A stretch of 64,000 nt of DNA, from the NCBI GenBank assembly GCA_031835245.1, contig JAVKOQ010000128.1:7501-71500 (forward strand), written 5' to 3'. Positions 20,949 to 31,987 of the stretch are shown piece after piece. The notes under the pieces were generated by a model. The model did not search any database. It was not told the origin of the DNA and saw nothing but the letters and a program-made list of their open reading frames with translations. This DNA comes from Balamuthia mandrillaris. Taxonomy: Eukaryota; Discosea; Longamoebia; Balamuthiidae. The translations under genes and the position numbers were made by a program. Within the stretch, counting starts at the first letter, position 1. Every line of letters begins with the position of its first letter.

Positions 20949-21184
20949 CTCGCTTCTTCTTCCGCTTCTTTTACGGTAAACTCTTCCCCTTGTGCGTTCT
21001 GCGCTTTTCTTTTGGCCCTCAATTTTAGCGCTTGACTCGGCAACGTCCTACTTATGTCTGAGTTCCTCTGGATCTTTGGGCGGGATCTCTTCCTCATCAT
21101 TTCGCAGCTGCGTATTACATGTCCGCAAAAAATTCCTCATTTCGGCAGATTCCAGATTTCACGTCGTCACACCAAAAATCCATA

Positions 21185-21410
21185 ATGGAAGCCAAGCAGG
21201 AAGAAGAAGTGGCGCCCAAGCCACCCCGCTATGAAGCCCGGTTTGCTGCCTTGGCCGATTTCGATTTCGTGGAGGGAGGAAAGATGAAAGTTCTGGACGC
21301 CGAGAACATAGATTCCGCAACGTTGGACCTCCAAAAAGAGGCTGAGCTAACACGTAACGCCATCACGAACAACAACATCCTTATCGCCGCGTGTGACAAT
21401 GGTGAGCAGT

Positions 21411-21453
<43 letters not shown>

Positions 21454-21905
21454 TGGTCTTTTTTTGTTGTGGTTCATTGTAAGTTACCCACTGTAGAGCC
21501 TGTTGGATATATATGGTTTGTCATCAGCGACCAAACGCCGTTTGGTTTGGGGACATACGGCCCATGGACCAACAAACTCGCCTGGATCTCTTTCTCTTAT
21601 GTTTCCGAAGGTTTGTCTTTCAACTTCGAACAAAAAAAGCACAGCAGCGCGAGAACTTATTCTCACTGTACCACAAAACAGCTTGGCGAAGAAAAGGGGT
21701 GGGCACCTTTTTATATCAACAAGTGGAAGCATACTGCCGCAAAGAGGGCATCAAGGAAGTGCAGTTGGATGTCTATCTCTGCAACTCGAGGTCGCTCTCA
21801 TTTCACGAGTCCATGGGCTACACCCCTTATCTTCAGATTTACAGCAAAACAGTTTTGCCTGCACTCTCGTCTTCACAACTGCCTGTAAACAAACAAAATA
21901 CGTAG
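21185..21905 (+). CDS. GNAT-family N-acetyltransferase
   Basis: Three exons (21185-21401, 21497-21610, 21682-21905) give 184 aa. The core GNAT fold is visible: ILIAACDNEPVGYIWFVI (beta strands 2-3), then WISFSYV (beta 4), then the acetyl-CoA pyrophosphate loop WRRKGVGTFLYQQ (R/Q-x-x-G-x-G/A) split by the second intron. The closing LDVYLCNSRSLSFHESMGY has the typical N-x-x-S/A-x-x-F-H/Y-E-x-x-G-Y end. It transfers acetyl from acetyl-CoA to an unknown amine. Intron 1 has a CT repeat directly after the donor. Two ATGs lie upstream in frame; 21185 was chosen because the region before it is not protein-like. Confidence 0.85.
21414..21450 (+). repeat. (TC)n in GNAT intron 1
   Basis: A dinucleotide repeat starting 12 bp after the donor site, pyrimidine-rich on the sense strand. 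Confidence 0.9.
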
Positions 21906-21974
21906 CCTGATTGTCAAAACTTAATGCTTTCAGCTCTTTCGCTTTGTAACTCTTCTCCCTCCCTTTCCTCCCTT

Positions 21975-22009
<35 letters not shown>

Positions 22010-22028
22010 TTCTTGCGTTGATTTCTGT

Positions 22029-23318
22029 TCAGTGTGCCTTCATTTGCTGAGCATCCCACCAATCGTTCAAACCGTAGGTATCAAGAGCATCATAAAAGAT
22101 GTACCACCATAGGCTAGTAATGTGTGCTGGTACATTCATGATGGGCAGCTCTTGAGCGCTCGCTCTTGGCATCGGATTTAGCCAGGCCTTGAACTTCTCC
22201 TGGCCTGCCATGTGATATAACCGCGTGGGGTGGTACCTTTGCCTCCGCACGTTAAAGCTGTAAGGCAAGCGTTCGATCGCACGCCCATTGGCTTTGAAGA
22301 ACTTGGAAATGAGCAATTGGTCGTACATGCAGTCATCCGGAAACTTGGATCTCCAATTAGCAAGCATGGCATGGTAGACCTGAACGGAGGGTTTGAACAC
22401 GAGTAATCCGGAGTTGATGCCTTCTCCATTAGGTTCGAAGGGGGCAGCATAGATGACGCCGGTAGATTGGAGTGGTAGGTAAAACAGCTCGTCAATGTTG
22501 TCCATCAGGATGATGTCGCAGTCGAGGTAGACGTAGCGGTCGAACTCAGTCATGTTCCAGTAGTGCAGCCTCATGTGAGAGCCAGCAATGGCGCGCACAC
22601 CCTCCACTTGCTGTCCTTCATGAGCGCAATCCAAGACTGGCTTCTCAAAGACCTTCCAGCCAACTTTTGAGAGCGCTTCTCGCCCGGCAAGTGAGACTTC
22701 GGAGCTGACCATCGCTATCATGCTCTCCTCACAGGAAAACTTTCGGATGGAGTGAGCCAATGCAATCGCAGGTGTGACGTATTTGTCGTTGGTCATGGCT
22801 GTGGCCCAAGTCCTTCTCTCGTTGGTCGTCCTTTTGTCAGAGCAAAGAATGTCATGGTGGTACCATTGCCAGCGGCGGTGCTTGTATTCCGACAGCGGTT
22901 CCATGTAGGCGTGGGAGTAAGTTTTACGAGAGGAGAAGAAGGCATCCAAGTCCTTCCATAGGGAGGGCGCGCCATGCCCTGTCAGAACACCCTCTTCTCT
23001 TTTGTTATCCCAGTCTGGTTTTTGTTGTGATGCCAATGGTGGTTGTTGACCCGTTTGCGTTTGCGTCGAATGATGATGCTGACTTTGTTGCGCCTGCAAT
23101 TGTTGTTGCAGCTGTTGTAGCTGTTGTTGCAGCTGCTGAAGTTGTTGCTGTTGTTCTTGCTCGATGAAAGAGAGGTACGTTCGGGGCAGGGTTTTTGGTT
23201 CGCAGGCAGGAGATCTTGTGCCTTGGATGACGAACGACTCCCAGAACCACAGCGCCAACGTAATAACGAGAAGCAGAAGGAACGAAGCCCCAAAGAGCCC
23301 CGTTTTCCGCCACAGCAT
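22029..23318 (-). CDS. Type II membrane glycosyltransferase, GT8-like
   Basis: A single exon of 429 aa. A signal anchor at residues about 8-27 precedes a Gln-rich coiled stem (residues about 50-80) and a catalytic domain. That domain starts RRTWATAMTNDKYVTPAIAL, contains the metal-binding DxD in YVYLDCDIILMDNIDELF, and then EGINSGLLVFKP and MYDQLLISKFF. This set is typical of glycogenin-like/GT8 retaining transferases. The late segment TRLYHMAG followed by the H-I-T-S-L-W-W near the C-terminus fits the family's H-x-x-G-x2-K/W end. Likely Golgi. Acceptor and donor sugars are not predictable. An ATG further upstream (23483) is in frame but codes a basic stretch without a helix, so 23318 was preferred. 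Confidence 0.85.
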   Translation of the reverse strand: MLWRKTGLFGASFLLLLVITLALWFWESFVIQGTRSPACEPKTLPRTYLSFIEQEQQQQLQQLQQQLQQLQQQLQAQQSQHHHSTQTQTGQQPPLASQQKPDWDNKREEGVLTGHGAPSLWKDLDAFFSSRKTYSHAYMEPLSEYKHRRWQWYHHDILCSDKRTTNERRTWATAMTNDKYVTPAIALAHSIRKFSCEESMIAMVSSEVSLAGREALSKVGWKVFEKPVLDCAHEGQQVEGVRAIAGSHMRLHYWNMTEFDRYVYLDCDIILMDNIDELFYLPLQSTGVIYAAPFEPNGEGINSGLLVFKPSVQVYHAMLANWRSKFPDDCMYDQLLISKFFKANGRAIERLPYSFNVRRQRYHPTRLYHMAGQEKFKAWLNPMPRASAQELPIMNVPAHITSLWWYIFYDALDTYGLNDWWDAQQMKAH

Positions 23319-23600
23319 TATCTGTGTTTGTGCATATACACGCTTTGTATCAACCACAACGAAAAAACAATATAAAAAAAAATCAACAAAGCGGTATCTT
23401 GCACGTTTCCTTTTTGAACGGAGAGAGTTCATCTCCCTATTCCTTTTTGCGAGGTCCCAGGAGGCCACCCTCGTCCTCCTCACCAGCGTTTACCGTAAAC
23501 CTTGTGCTGCCACAGTGACCCACCGTCCAGCAGGCTGTTTTTTCGGAATAGCAGCAACAATGAAACATCCTGTCTCTCCCCCTCTCCAACTCTCTGTCTC

Positions 23601-23644
<44 letters not shown>

Positions 23645-23781
23645 TCCCTCCTGTTGTTTTTTTTCTGGAGTTGGCCCGACCTTGACCAACGGTCTCTCCT
23701 TCCCCAAAAGTCACCCACTCTTCTTTTAGGTGAAGTCGACACCCAACAGAGGGAACAGAAACAAGAGAGAGAGAGAGGCAA
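23319..23781. other. Divergent promoter region with a (CT)n tract
   Basis: Between the divergent GT8 (-) and acyl-CoA synthetase (+) genes. It includes a (CT) repeat at about 23600-23641 and no convincing gene. It probably holds both promoters. Confidence 0.6.
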
Positions 23782-24405
23782 ATGGAGGGAGAGAGCCAAC
23801 AACAGCCAAAGCAGCCGGCCTACATGGCACCTCTGCTCGAACATTTGACCGCAGATGAGCTGGCCGTTGTGCAAGAGCTGAAACAGTGCGGGCAGCTGGT
23901 ACGAAGCGCCGACACCGCAATGCGAGCCAAAGCGAGAGCCAAAGCCGAAACTTTGCAAGAAGAACTGCGAGCAGCCAAAGAAGAAGGCACTCTTTACGCT
24001 CAACAATGCCTCTCCGAACTTAAGGAGAACAAGATGCAGCACGATCGAAGCGACGGAGAGAAAGACGGCATCCTTGCACGGCTGAAGTCTTGCGTGGAAG
24101 CCATGAAACGGCTCAAAGCGGAGGTTGAAGCAAAACGAGCTAAGGTGGAGGAGCTTATGGAAAACCCTCCGGGCTTTGCGGAGAGACAAGCCGCTATCGA
24201 TGCTTTCAACGAGACGCTTGTGCGGTTGTCCGCCATCTGCGCTCGCTACGAGAAGGTTAAGAAGGTGCCCTGGCAGCTAGAGCAATGCGGAAGCGTTGAC
24301 ACGGATGCTGAGGGAGCTGTCGTCCCATTGGAGGTAACTATTTCTTTATATTACTGCCTTTGTGTTCTTCTCTTTTGTTCATCTTCTCTGCTGTTCCTCT
24401 AGCGT

Positions 24406-24449
<44 letters not shown>

Positions 24450-25165
24450 TTAAATATCTGTCTCCTATATTCTTCTGCTTACCACATGCAAATATAAGGG
24501 AGGAAGGATATTGGACGCAGAGGGAAAGAACATATGGGGTGCTTGCTGTTATCTTTGCGGATGGGAATTGCAGGATGGAGCCAAAGGAGAAGGTCTACTT
24601 CGTTTCCATTGCTTAGATGCAGCTAGTGCTGATCGTTGTGAGACGTGCCACCGGATCATGGTTGAAATGGAAGAAGAAGTTCTGTCTCGTTGTAAGGAGA
24701 GCGGAAAAGAAGACGACGGAAGCAGGCGAAGAGAAGTAGAGGCTTTGTTGCGGGAGGTAGACCCGCATTTGGGTCTTTTGTTTGTTGGAGAGACTAACAT
24801 CGACGTTTTCCTGCGAGATCCCATCTTGGAGGCGTCTACTTTGGCGGCTTCCGTGCACAGCATGTTTCAAGCATATGCTCCTCGGCCTTGTTTAGGCACG
24901 CGTGCCAAACTATTGCGTTCTTCTCTATCTGAGAAAGAAACTGCCGAGTGCTCTCTTGGGGGCTACACATGGCAAACCTACGACCAAGTATACAAGAAGG
25001 TGACAGAACTTGCTGGTGGATTAACCGCTTTGATGGACGCTGAAACGGTGCTGGGTATATGCAGTAGTAATAGACCGGAATGGCTTTATGCCGACTATGC
25101 GGCCACTCTCAACAGCTTTGTGAGTGTTGGTCTTCATGTCTCCTGGCCCGCCAACGAGGTTCTCT

Positions 25166-25204
<39 letters not shown>

Positions 25205-25849
25205 CCCCCCTTATCTCACTCTTCTAATCAAGGTAGAATACGTTATCAACAACGCTGAAATAAGCTGTGTAATATGTGATTGGGCGACACTACACACATT
25301 TCTGGAAGTTGCTTCTCGGGGTAATTGCCCGTCCCTTCGGTTCGTGGTGGTCATGCCAGACACATCCGAAGTGGACGAAAAGGAGCTTCTTCTTGGATAC
25401 CTCGAAAAGAACGCACTACAGCGTGCAGGCTGGAAACATCAAATCCAATGTTTGACGTGGAGGGAGGTGGTGACGATCGGTGAAACGTCCTCATCAGCCA
25501 AAAGACACGACTCGCGAAAATTGAAAACCAACAAAGAGGACGACGAACTGCACTCGCTTATCTATAGCAGCGGCACAACTGGGGTACCCAAAGGCATCAT
25601 TGCCACAAAGGGCCAATGGCGAAGAGATAACGTGTTACGACCAAAGTATGTTTTGTTGATTATGAACTATCACCATTTCTATGTTTGTCACGTGTTCTCT
25701 GTGTCCTATAACCATTTATTTACTTTCATTCTACTGAAAGCTTCATGGTGCCAAATGCCGTTTTATCGTATGCAGCGCTGGCTCATGGAATGGACCGAGG
25801 CATGTGTTGGCAAACACTCTCCAATGGCGGTAGAGTTGGAATTTGCAGG

Positions 25850-25891
<42 letters not shown>

Positions 25892-27146
25892 GCTCGCTCG
25901 TTTGTAAGGCGGCCACAACTCTCTCCAGCTCCTTTCAATCACTCCATTTATGCTTTTCAGTTTTACTTACAAACAACTGTTGCCAATCGCAGCAATGGAG
26001 AAGATAACATCATCGAAGACGCTCAACAACTTGAGCCAGTTCTGTTTGTGGCAATGCCTCACATCTGGAACAAGATTTACGCTGAGTATTCAAAGGAATT
26101 ATCAGCACAATCTTCAGCTTCTTCTCCTTCAGAAGTGAAGACAGCACTTATGACAAAGTACAGCAAGATATTGGGCAGCAGACTACAGCAAATAGCGACT
26201 GGTGGTGCTCCCATCAGTGCCGAAGTATTTACTTGGATGAAAGAATGCTTTGATTGCGTCGTGGTGAACGCATATGGCACCACGGAAACACCTGGCATTA
26301 GCACCGATGGTATCATTCCTTCCTATGTTACAGTGGAGCTGAGAGACGTACCAGAAATGGGATACTTCACCACCGACAAACCTTTTCCTCGTGGTGAGAT
26401 TTGGGTAAAGACTCCCACCATGGCTACCTCCTACTATCGTCTGCCTGAAGAAACTGCAAAAGCGTTTACGGTAAGTACTCATATCTTATGTTCGTTTTTT
26501 TCTGTTCTCTTCTCTCATTCTACTTTTTTTCTGCTCTCTTCCCTCTCCGTGGTCTATTTCCGTTTGTATGATTCTGACTTTAGGAAAATAGGATGGGTTT
26601 TTCTTAACAGGAGATATTGGAATGATAGACGACAAAGGTCTTCTTCATATTATTGATCGCAAAAAGAACATGTTGGAGCTATATGTGGACGGACGCAGCG
26701 TGTGGATTCCAGCCGGCGAAACCGAGGCGAAATTCCTAACCCACAGTTCCACCATCTCACAGCTCTATCTCCATGGTGATCGTGCTCAGCCCTGCTTACT
26801 AGCTGTTGTTGTTCCGTCTTCTTCTTTCCTTCAAAGTTGGCGACAGAAGGCTGATCCTGCTTCGTCTGAAACGACAACCGACATAGAATTGTGCAACATG
26901 AAACAAGTAAAAGAAGAAATAATGGCAGAACTAACCAGTATCGCCATCAAACTAGGATTTGAGAAGCATTTTGTTCCTGGTAGCTTAATTCTGGAGGCTG
27001 TCCCTTGGACGACATCGTCCGGTCTGCTCACTCCTACACACAAATTGGCGAGAGGAAAGCTGCTTCAGCGATACAAACTAAGTTTCGACATGGAGTGGGC
27101 TACTCTCAACAGAGAAATGAAGGTCTCCTCCGCTTCAGGCAACTAA
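23782..27146 (+). CDS. Long-chain acyl-CoA synthetase with N-terminal coiled-coil and Cys-rich extension
   Basis: Six exons (23782-24333, 24499-25158, 25233-25645, 25741-25848, 25993-26470, 26592-27146) join in frame to about 921 aa. Exon 1 encodes a coiled coil (about residues 20-165). Exon 2 continues in the same frame with a Cys cluster (ACCYLCGWEL, then RFHC and CETCH) and enters the AMP-forming domain at PRPCLGTRAKLL. Synthetase motifs: LIYSSGTTGVPKGII (ATP/AMP P-loop), AYGTTETPGIS, FFLTGDIG and IIDRKKNM. The enzyme would activate long-chain fatty acids at the ER, lipid-droplet or another membrane. Ordinary members are about 650-700 aa, so roughly 250 residues are extra. If the exon 1-2 splice is wrong, the synthetase may start at an ATG in exon 2. 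Confidence 0.82.
24412..24445 (+). repeat. (CT)n in intron 1 of the acyl-CoA synthetase gene
   Basis: Pyrimidine-rich on the sense strand. Similar tracts occur in its introns 2 (about 25168-25201) and 4 (about 25853-25887), each shortly after the donor site. Confidence 0.9.
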
Positions 27147-27266
27147 ATCTGGGAATAACCAAGGCACACAAACGAGTTTAGGTTCGTTCTTGTTTGCTTT
27201 TGGTCGGTTTACTTTTAAATACATTGCGTGCTATAGAATTACATAGTTTACATCGTGTCACGACCA

Positions 27267-30200
27267 TTACTCTGAAGTTATCGGCTGGTCCAGTTCCATT
27301 AGGATCTCCTCCAACTCGACTTTCTTCTCCAACGCAGAACCCGCCATTGCAGTTGAAGACGATCCTCCCTCTTCTTCTTCTTTTGCCCTGGTGTCTAAGA
27401 AGGCCAGCACTTCTTTCCTAAAGCGAAGAGCATGCACGTGAACGGCCACCAAACCATTTGCTCTTACCTCATCTGGAACCGTTCTACTCACAGATGAAGA
27501 GGAAGAAGGGGCATCATGAGCGATGATGGTTGCATAAAAGGCAGACAAGGAAGACTTGTTGGTGGTGATGAAGCTGTCCAGCCGCTGCATGAAGGCCTCC
27601 TTCTTGCTGGGCAAGGTCCCATTGGCCAGGTTCTGCATGATCTTGGCCAAGAGGATCAGCTGCCTTTGTGCCGTGGGGTGAGGAGCCTCATCCAAGAGGC
27701 CATAGACCTGGGGAGCCATCAGGGCTGGACAGAAGAAGCGAAGGAACAGGAACCCTCCCAACGCTTTGTAGCTCACCTCTCCGAGTTCGCCTTCTTCGTT
27801 GCCATCATTGGTGTCGAACTTGGCACTGACTTCTTGTTGGACGTGGCGAAGGATGACGCGGAGTTCTTGAGGAAGTTTATGGTGAGACTTTTTGATGGTG
27901 ACGAGCAACTTTTGGGCGACCAACCACAGTTGAAGGCTGTTCACCTCCTGTGCATCAGCATCGAGTACGCCCGCTTTGGAGGGATCTATTTCCATCGAAG
28001 CAAGCAGCAGCGATCCTCCGCTGGCGTTCCAATCCTCTTCTTTCATGTGAGCATCGCGTTCTTCGTCTTCCTGGCGACGTATTTCTTCTAACTCGTATCC
28101 AGTTTGTTCGAGCGGGTCTTTTTTAGCAACATCGTTCATTTCTGTGATGGCGATGGCCAACGTGCTCCAAAGATATGGTAAACCTATCATCCGAGAGTAG
28201 AACGTGAACAACTTGGAGGCGATGCTGTTGGCGCGGAAGAGGGTTGTCTCCGTGTTGGATTGGAGGACCTCGTGCGTGATGCAATGAAGGATGAGAGGCA
28301 ATGCCTTGCTTTGGTGGTGGAACAGAGGCAAAATGGCTTTCACGAGACGATCTGCCTCCGTTGTTCGGACTGTAAGAAAGAAGGCATCCACTAGCACCAT
28401 GTCATCCTCCAACATAGCTCTTTCCAAACGCTCCAATATCTTATGTCAAAGAACATAAGGTAAGAAGCATGCGGAGAACAAGAACAGCATAAAAACAGTA
28501 CCTGCCGTTCAGAAGACGAAATGTTAAAACGGGGTTGTAACTCCCCGCCATAAACCAGCGGCAAAAAGTCAGGCCTTTTGAGTTTCTTGACAGTAGGCGA
28601 CGCCATCACTTTAGCCTTGACGATAGCCACTAACGAAACGACCACAAGACACACGCAGCAAGCGACCACCGAAAGAGACACTCCCAACGCGATGGCTAAC
28701 GTCTGCTCATCTTCTCCTTTCGTGTCTTCTTCAGTTCCATCGTCGCCATCTATGACGTCGTCTGGAACGAAGTTTAAGATGTGAATGGTTATGTTGTTGC
28801 TGAACAAGGCCTCGCCCACTCCATTCGACACTTTTAGTCGAATGACAGCCCCATCCCATTCTTCACGAGAGTAGTTGCTCAGCCGAAAGGCATTCGAGTT
28901 TTGCTTTGGGACATCGGTCCACAATGCATTTGTTGGTTGCGAGCTGTTGTTGGAAGAAGTGCCATTATCTTGCTGTCTATCGTAGATGAAATATTCCACC
29001 ATCACTCTTCTTGCGATATCGCTGCCTTCATCCGAGAGGTAATCGTCGTAGTAGTCGCTATCGTTTGTTTTTCTTTGCCACTGATAAAAAGGAGTAGGAT
29101 ACGCTGCTCCTAACTATGTGAACATTAAATATTAGCTTTTTGCCTTCATTTCTATCCAAGGAGAAAGAAGATAAGAGAGGAACGGAGCGAGAGAGAATGA
29201 GGAGCATGAAAGCAGAAGATGAAAGAAGTCGAGAATATACCTCAACAGGAATGAAAATCTCGTATCCGTCTGCAATGTCTACTTCTGGTTCAGGTTGTTC
29301 AAGGATAGTAGGTTGGTTGGCAACTGAAGTTAAGGTTATTACATCCCGGCTCGACAATCGATTTTTAGTATCTGTAACGCACAATTGAAACTGATAGTAG
29401 AAAAAGTTTTGGTTACAACAAACGGAAATATAGATGAACAGCTAACAAGAGGACTGACAGAGAGAACCTTAAAAGTAGAAGGTCGATCCAGAAATGTAAC
29501 GGTCATGTTAGAGGAAGTAGTGCCGTCCATTGAAGATCCATAACAAGAGCCCACGACTTGTAGCCATGAAAACCGGTATCCATCATCGCTAGCAGATCGT
29601 CCTTGACTGGGTTCTAAGTTGGACAACAGGACCGCCTTTTCCACAAATTCCTGTTCATATTCATCCTTTGGGGGACTCCCTGCCAATGCTGTTCATCCGA
29701 CATTCAAAGCGCAACAAAATACACAAATAAATAAAGCAAACAAACAAACAAACAAACAAACAAAACGGTAAAACAAGTTACTGTACCAATGTTAATGGAG
29801 GGCGGGATGGCCGGTTCTGCCTCTTTTGTAAGTGAGTGGATGAATTCCCCATCTATAACTTCGTCAGTAAAGATGCGAACTTGGTCGATGTGGGCTTGTG
29901 TTGCCACAGAATCGTCAAGCGTGCCTCCCATAATGCCATAAAGCTTTCCACCAAAGAGAATATAAGACCCTTCTTCGTCCTCAAACGAGCCTGATGTACC
30001 TTTGCCAAAACCCTGGTATTTTGGGGATACAATGTCTGCTCTGTTAGTTTTGTTGAGGAAACAAGCGAACAGAGATGAGAGGAATGAGAAAAAGACGCAA
30101 TGAACGAAAGCGAACCGCTGCGTTTCCATTGATATAAAAGGCGTAAGAGCTGCCGGCATAGTCAAAGCTGAAAGCAACGTGGTTCCACTGCTCCCAGAAC

Positions 30201-30915
30201 GAGTCCTCAACGCACCTCTCGCCCTGTGATTGAGAAGCAACTGGGCTCAATTGACCGTTTACGCCGACGGCGAATCCTAGCCTCCACCTTTCGTGGCAAG
30301 GATAAGTGCCCCTCGTCAGATAAAAGAGCCAGGTGGAGGGCATGTTGCCTATCATAGATACGTAATAGGCTGTTTGGGAGATGGCCTCGGCTAGAAAGCC
30401 TTTGTCCATACGAAACCAAAAAGATAGGATAAGTTTGGTGGATTCTGTTTTCCATTCGCCGACTGTCTTGGTTGGGCCTTTTTAGTGTTGGTTAAAGACC
30501 AGAAAAACGACTGTTAAAAGAAGAAGAAGAAGAAGAAGAAGAAAAAGAAGAAGAAGAAGAACAAGAAGAAGAACAAGAAGAAGAACAAGAACAAGAAGAA
30601 CAAGAATAAGAAGACCAAGAAGAACAAGAAGAACAAGAGGGAACTAAAACAAGTACTTAAATGGTCTGTGCTTGGGCGAAGGCTGTGTGAACCCACAGCT
30701 GCAGAGGCAGCCCAGGAACCTGCCCCAAGCTCCAGTCTCCAACGGTCAAGGCCGGCCCAGTCGTCCCCCTCCGAGCTCTCCCACACAGGACATAACTCGG
30801 AGTAACCCGTCGCATCACCATCCATCGTATAGTACAACCTTTGCTCCGCCTTCACCGCAACAAACAAGAAGAAGTACATGACCAGCACACCCCCGGCCGC
30901 CCATCTTCGTGACAT
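27267..30915 (-). CDS. Transmembrane RasGAP receptor-like protein A
   Basis: Seven exons (30915-30657, 30462-30106, 30035-29787, 29679-29468, 29390-29241, 29113-28502, 28439-27267) join with matching phases to about 1,003 aa. Order: signal peptide (residues 1-22); LamG/ConA-like domain (WNHVAFSFDYAGSSYAFYING, later IDQVRIF); PKD-like module (YRFSWLQVVG ... FKFQLCVTD); Ig-like module (PTPFYQWQRK ... IRLKVSNGVGEALFSNNITI); a membrane helix after an acidic stalk (LAIALGVSLSVVACCVCLVVV); then a cytoplasmic RasGAP domain. The GAP shows the arginine-finger context TLFRANSIASK and the FLFLRFFCPALMAP signature. RasGAP domains speed GTP hydrolysis by Ras, so the protein could couple extracellular binding to Ras inactivation. 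The exon 2 donor (GTTCAT) is weak. Its paralog is the divergent neighbour at 31206. Confidence 0.82.
27492..27782 (-). repeat. Near-identical RasGAP core segment, copy A (inverted relative to 34364-34654)
   Basis: Aligned by eye, the 291 bp differ from the partner at one position (a GGG/GGC third-base difference in the Tyr-Gly-Leu codons). Flanking exon sequence is clearly diverged. Confidence 0.85.
30513..30640 (+). repeat. (AAG)n/(AAC-AAG) tract in intron 1 of receptor gene A
   Basis: A purine trinucleotide repeat on the plus strand, that is TTC/TTG on the sense strand. It fills most of the first intron. Confidence 0.9.
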
Positions 30916-31205
30916 TGTGGTACCCCCGGCGGACTCTGCGATCAGCCACAATTCACACTCGCGCAATCCGTTACCCCAAAGTATTGTTGCTGAATGAAAC
31001 ACGTTCTCCAAAAATGATCGTATGCCGTTGTTTGGAAATTTAAAGATCGTATGAATTAGCCTAATATTGAAATAAATGTACCCATTGGCCATTCGGCTAA
31101 TTTAATATCATGAAATTCCGAAATATTGGCGCAAAAAAAAGGAATTAGTAACCAAAGAAAAGAACAACAAACCTTGGTGAAGAAAGAAACCAAGTAGCGG
31201 ACGCT
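30916..31205. promoter_or_regulatory. Shared promoter region between the two RasGAP receptor genes
   Basis: Only 290 bp separate the start codons of the two divergent paralogs, so both promoters and 5' leaders must lie here or overlap the genes. The sequence is moderately AT-rich in the middle (about 31020-31130). No named motif was recognised. Co-regulation is an inference from layout. Confidence 0.55.
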
Positions 31206-31951
31206 ATGCTGGGGTGGTGGTGGAGGCGCAGGCTGCCGCGGCTTCACCTCTTCTTGCTGTTGTTGCTCGCGTTGAACGTAGCAACGTTCTTTTGGGCGGC
31301 GACGGCGCAAGGGACGGCGAAACCGGAGGTGGCCCTTTATTTGCCGTTTGACGAGTGGCGGGGCGCGGGGGAGAGCAAAGAGGTCCAAAGCCCGGTGCTC
31401 ACCGCGTTGTGCCCTCTTTATGGCCTGCCGCCTTTCCTCAGCGCCCCTGAAACTGTCCTGCAGCACGATGCTAGCGGCGCCCACGGAAGCGCTGCCTCTT
31501 TTTCCAGTTAACCATCAACCCCTTTTCTTTTTCTTTCGATTTTTTTTACAGCTAAAACCCAAAAAAAAAAAAAAAGGATCTGCCGAAGGAGTCAATCTAG
31601 GGAAATGGGGAGTGACTTCGTTGCAGGATGCGGCCAACCAAATGACGCTCTCCCTGTACGTCCGGTTTCCCGCCTCGCTTTTCTCGGCAACCCTGCTGCA
31701 CAAGCGCCCCTCCTCCGCCCAAAGCGACAGGGACTACCCGTCCTCGGGCTGGCTCCTCGGCGTGGCAGTGACTGAGTGGCTTGGCACTCCCACCGCCATC
31801 ACGCTGAGGTTCGACCATTATGCTGCTCGAAGAAGGTTGCAGGTCAGGTTGGATGCAGCGGATAGCGCTTGGAAGGCGCAGGCTTGGAACCATGTCGCCG
31901 TTGTAGTGCGTCCGGGAATGCAGCTGCTATTTCTGAATGGGCGTATGGTAC

Positions 31952-31987
<36 letters not shown>

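Noticed and set aside
22752-23375. Several open frames antisense to the GT8 gene
   Set aside because: They are shadows of the Gln-rich stem and catalytic domain on the opposite strand.
27516-28091. Plus-strand open frame of 191 codons, with a similar one at 34253-34630 on the minus strand
   Set aside because: Both are antisense to the RasGAP exons. Their similarity to each other only reflects the near-identical GAP cores.
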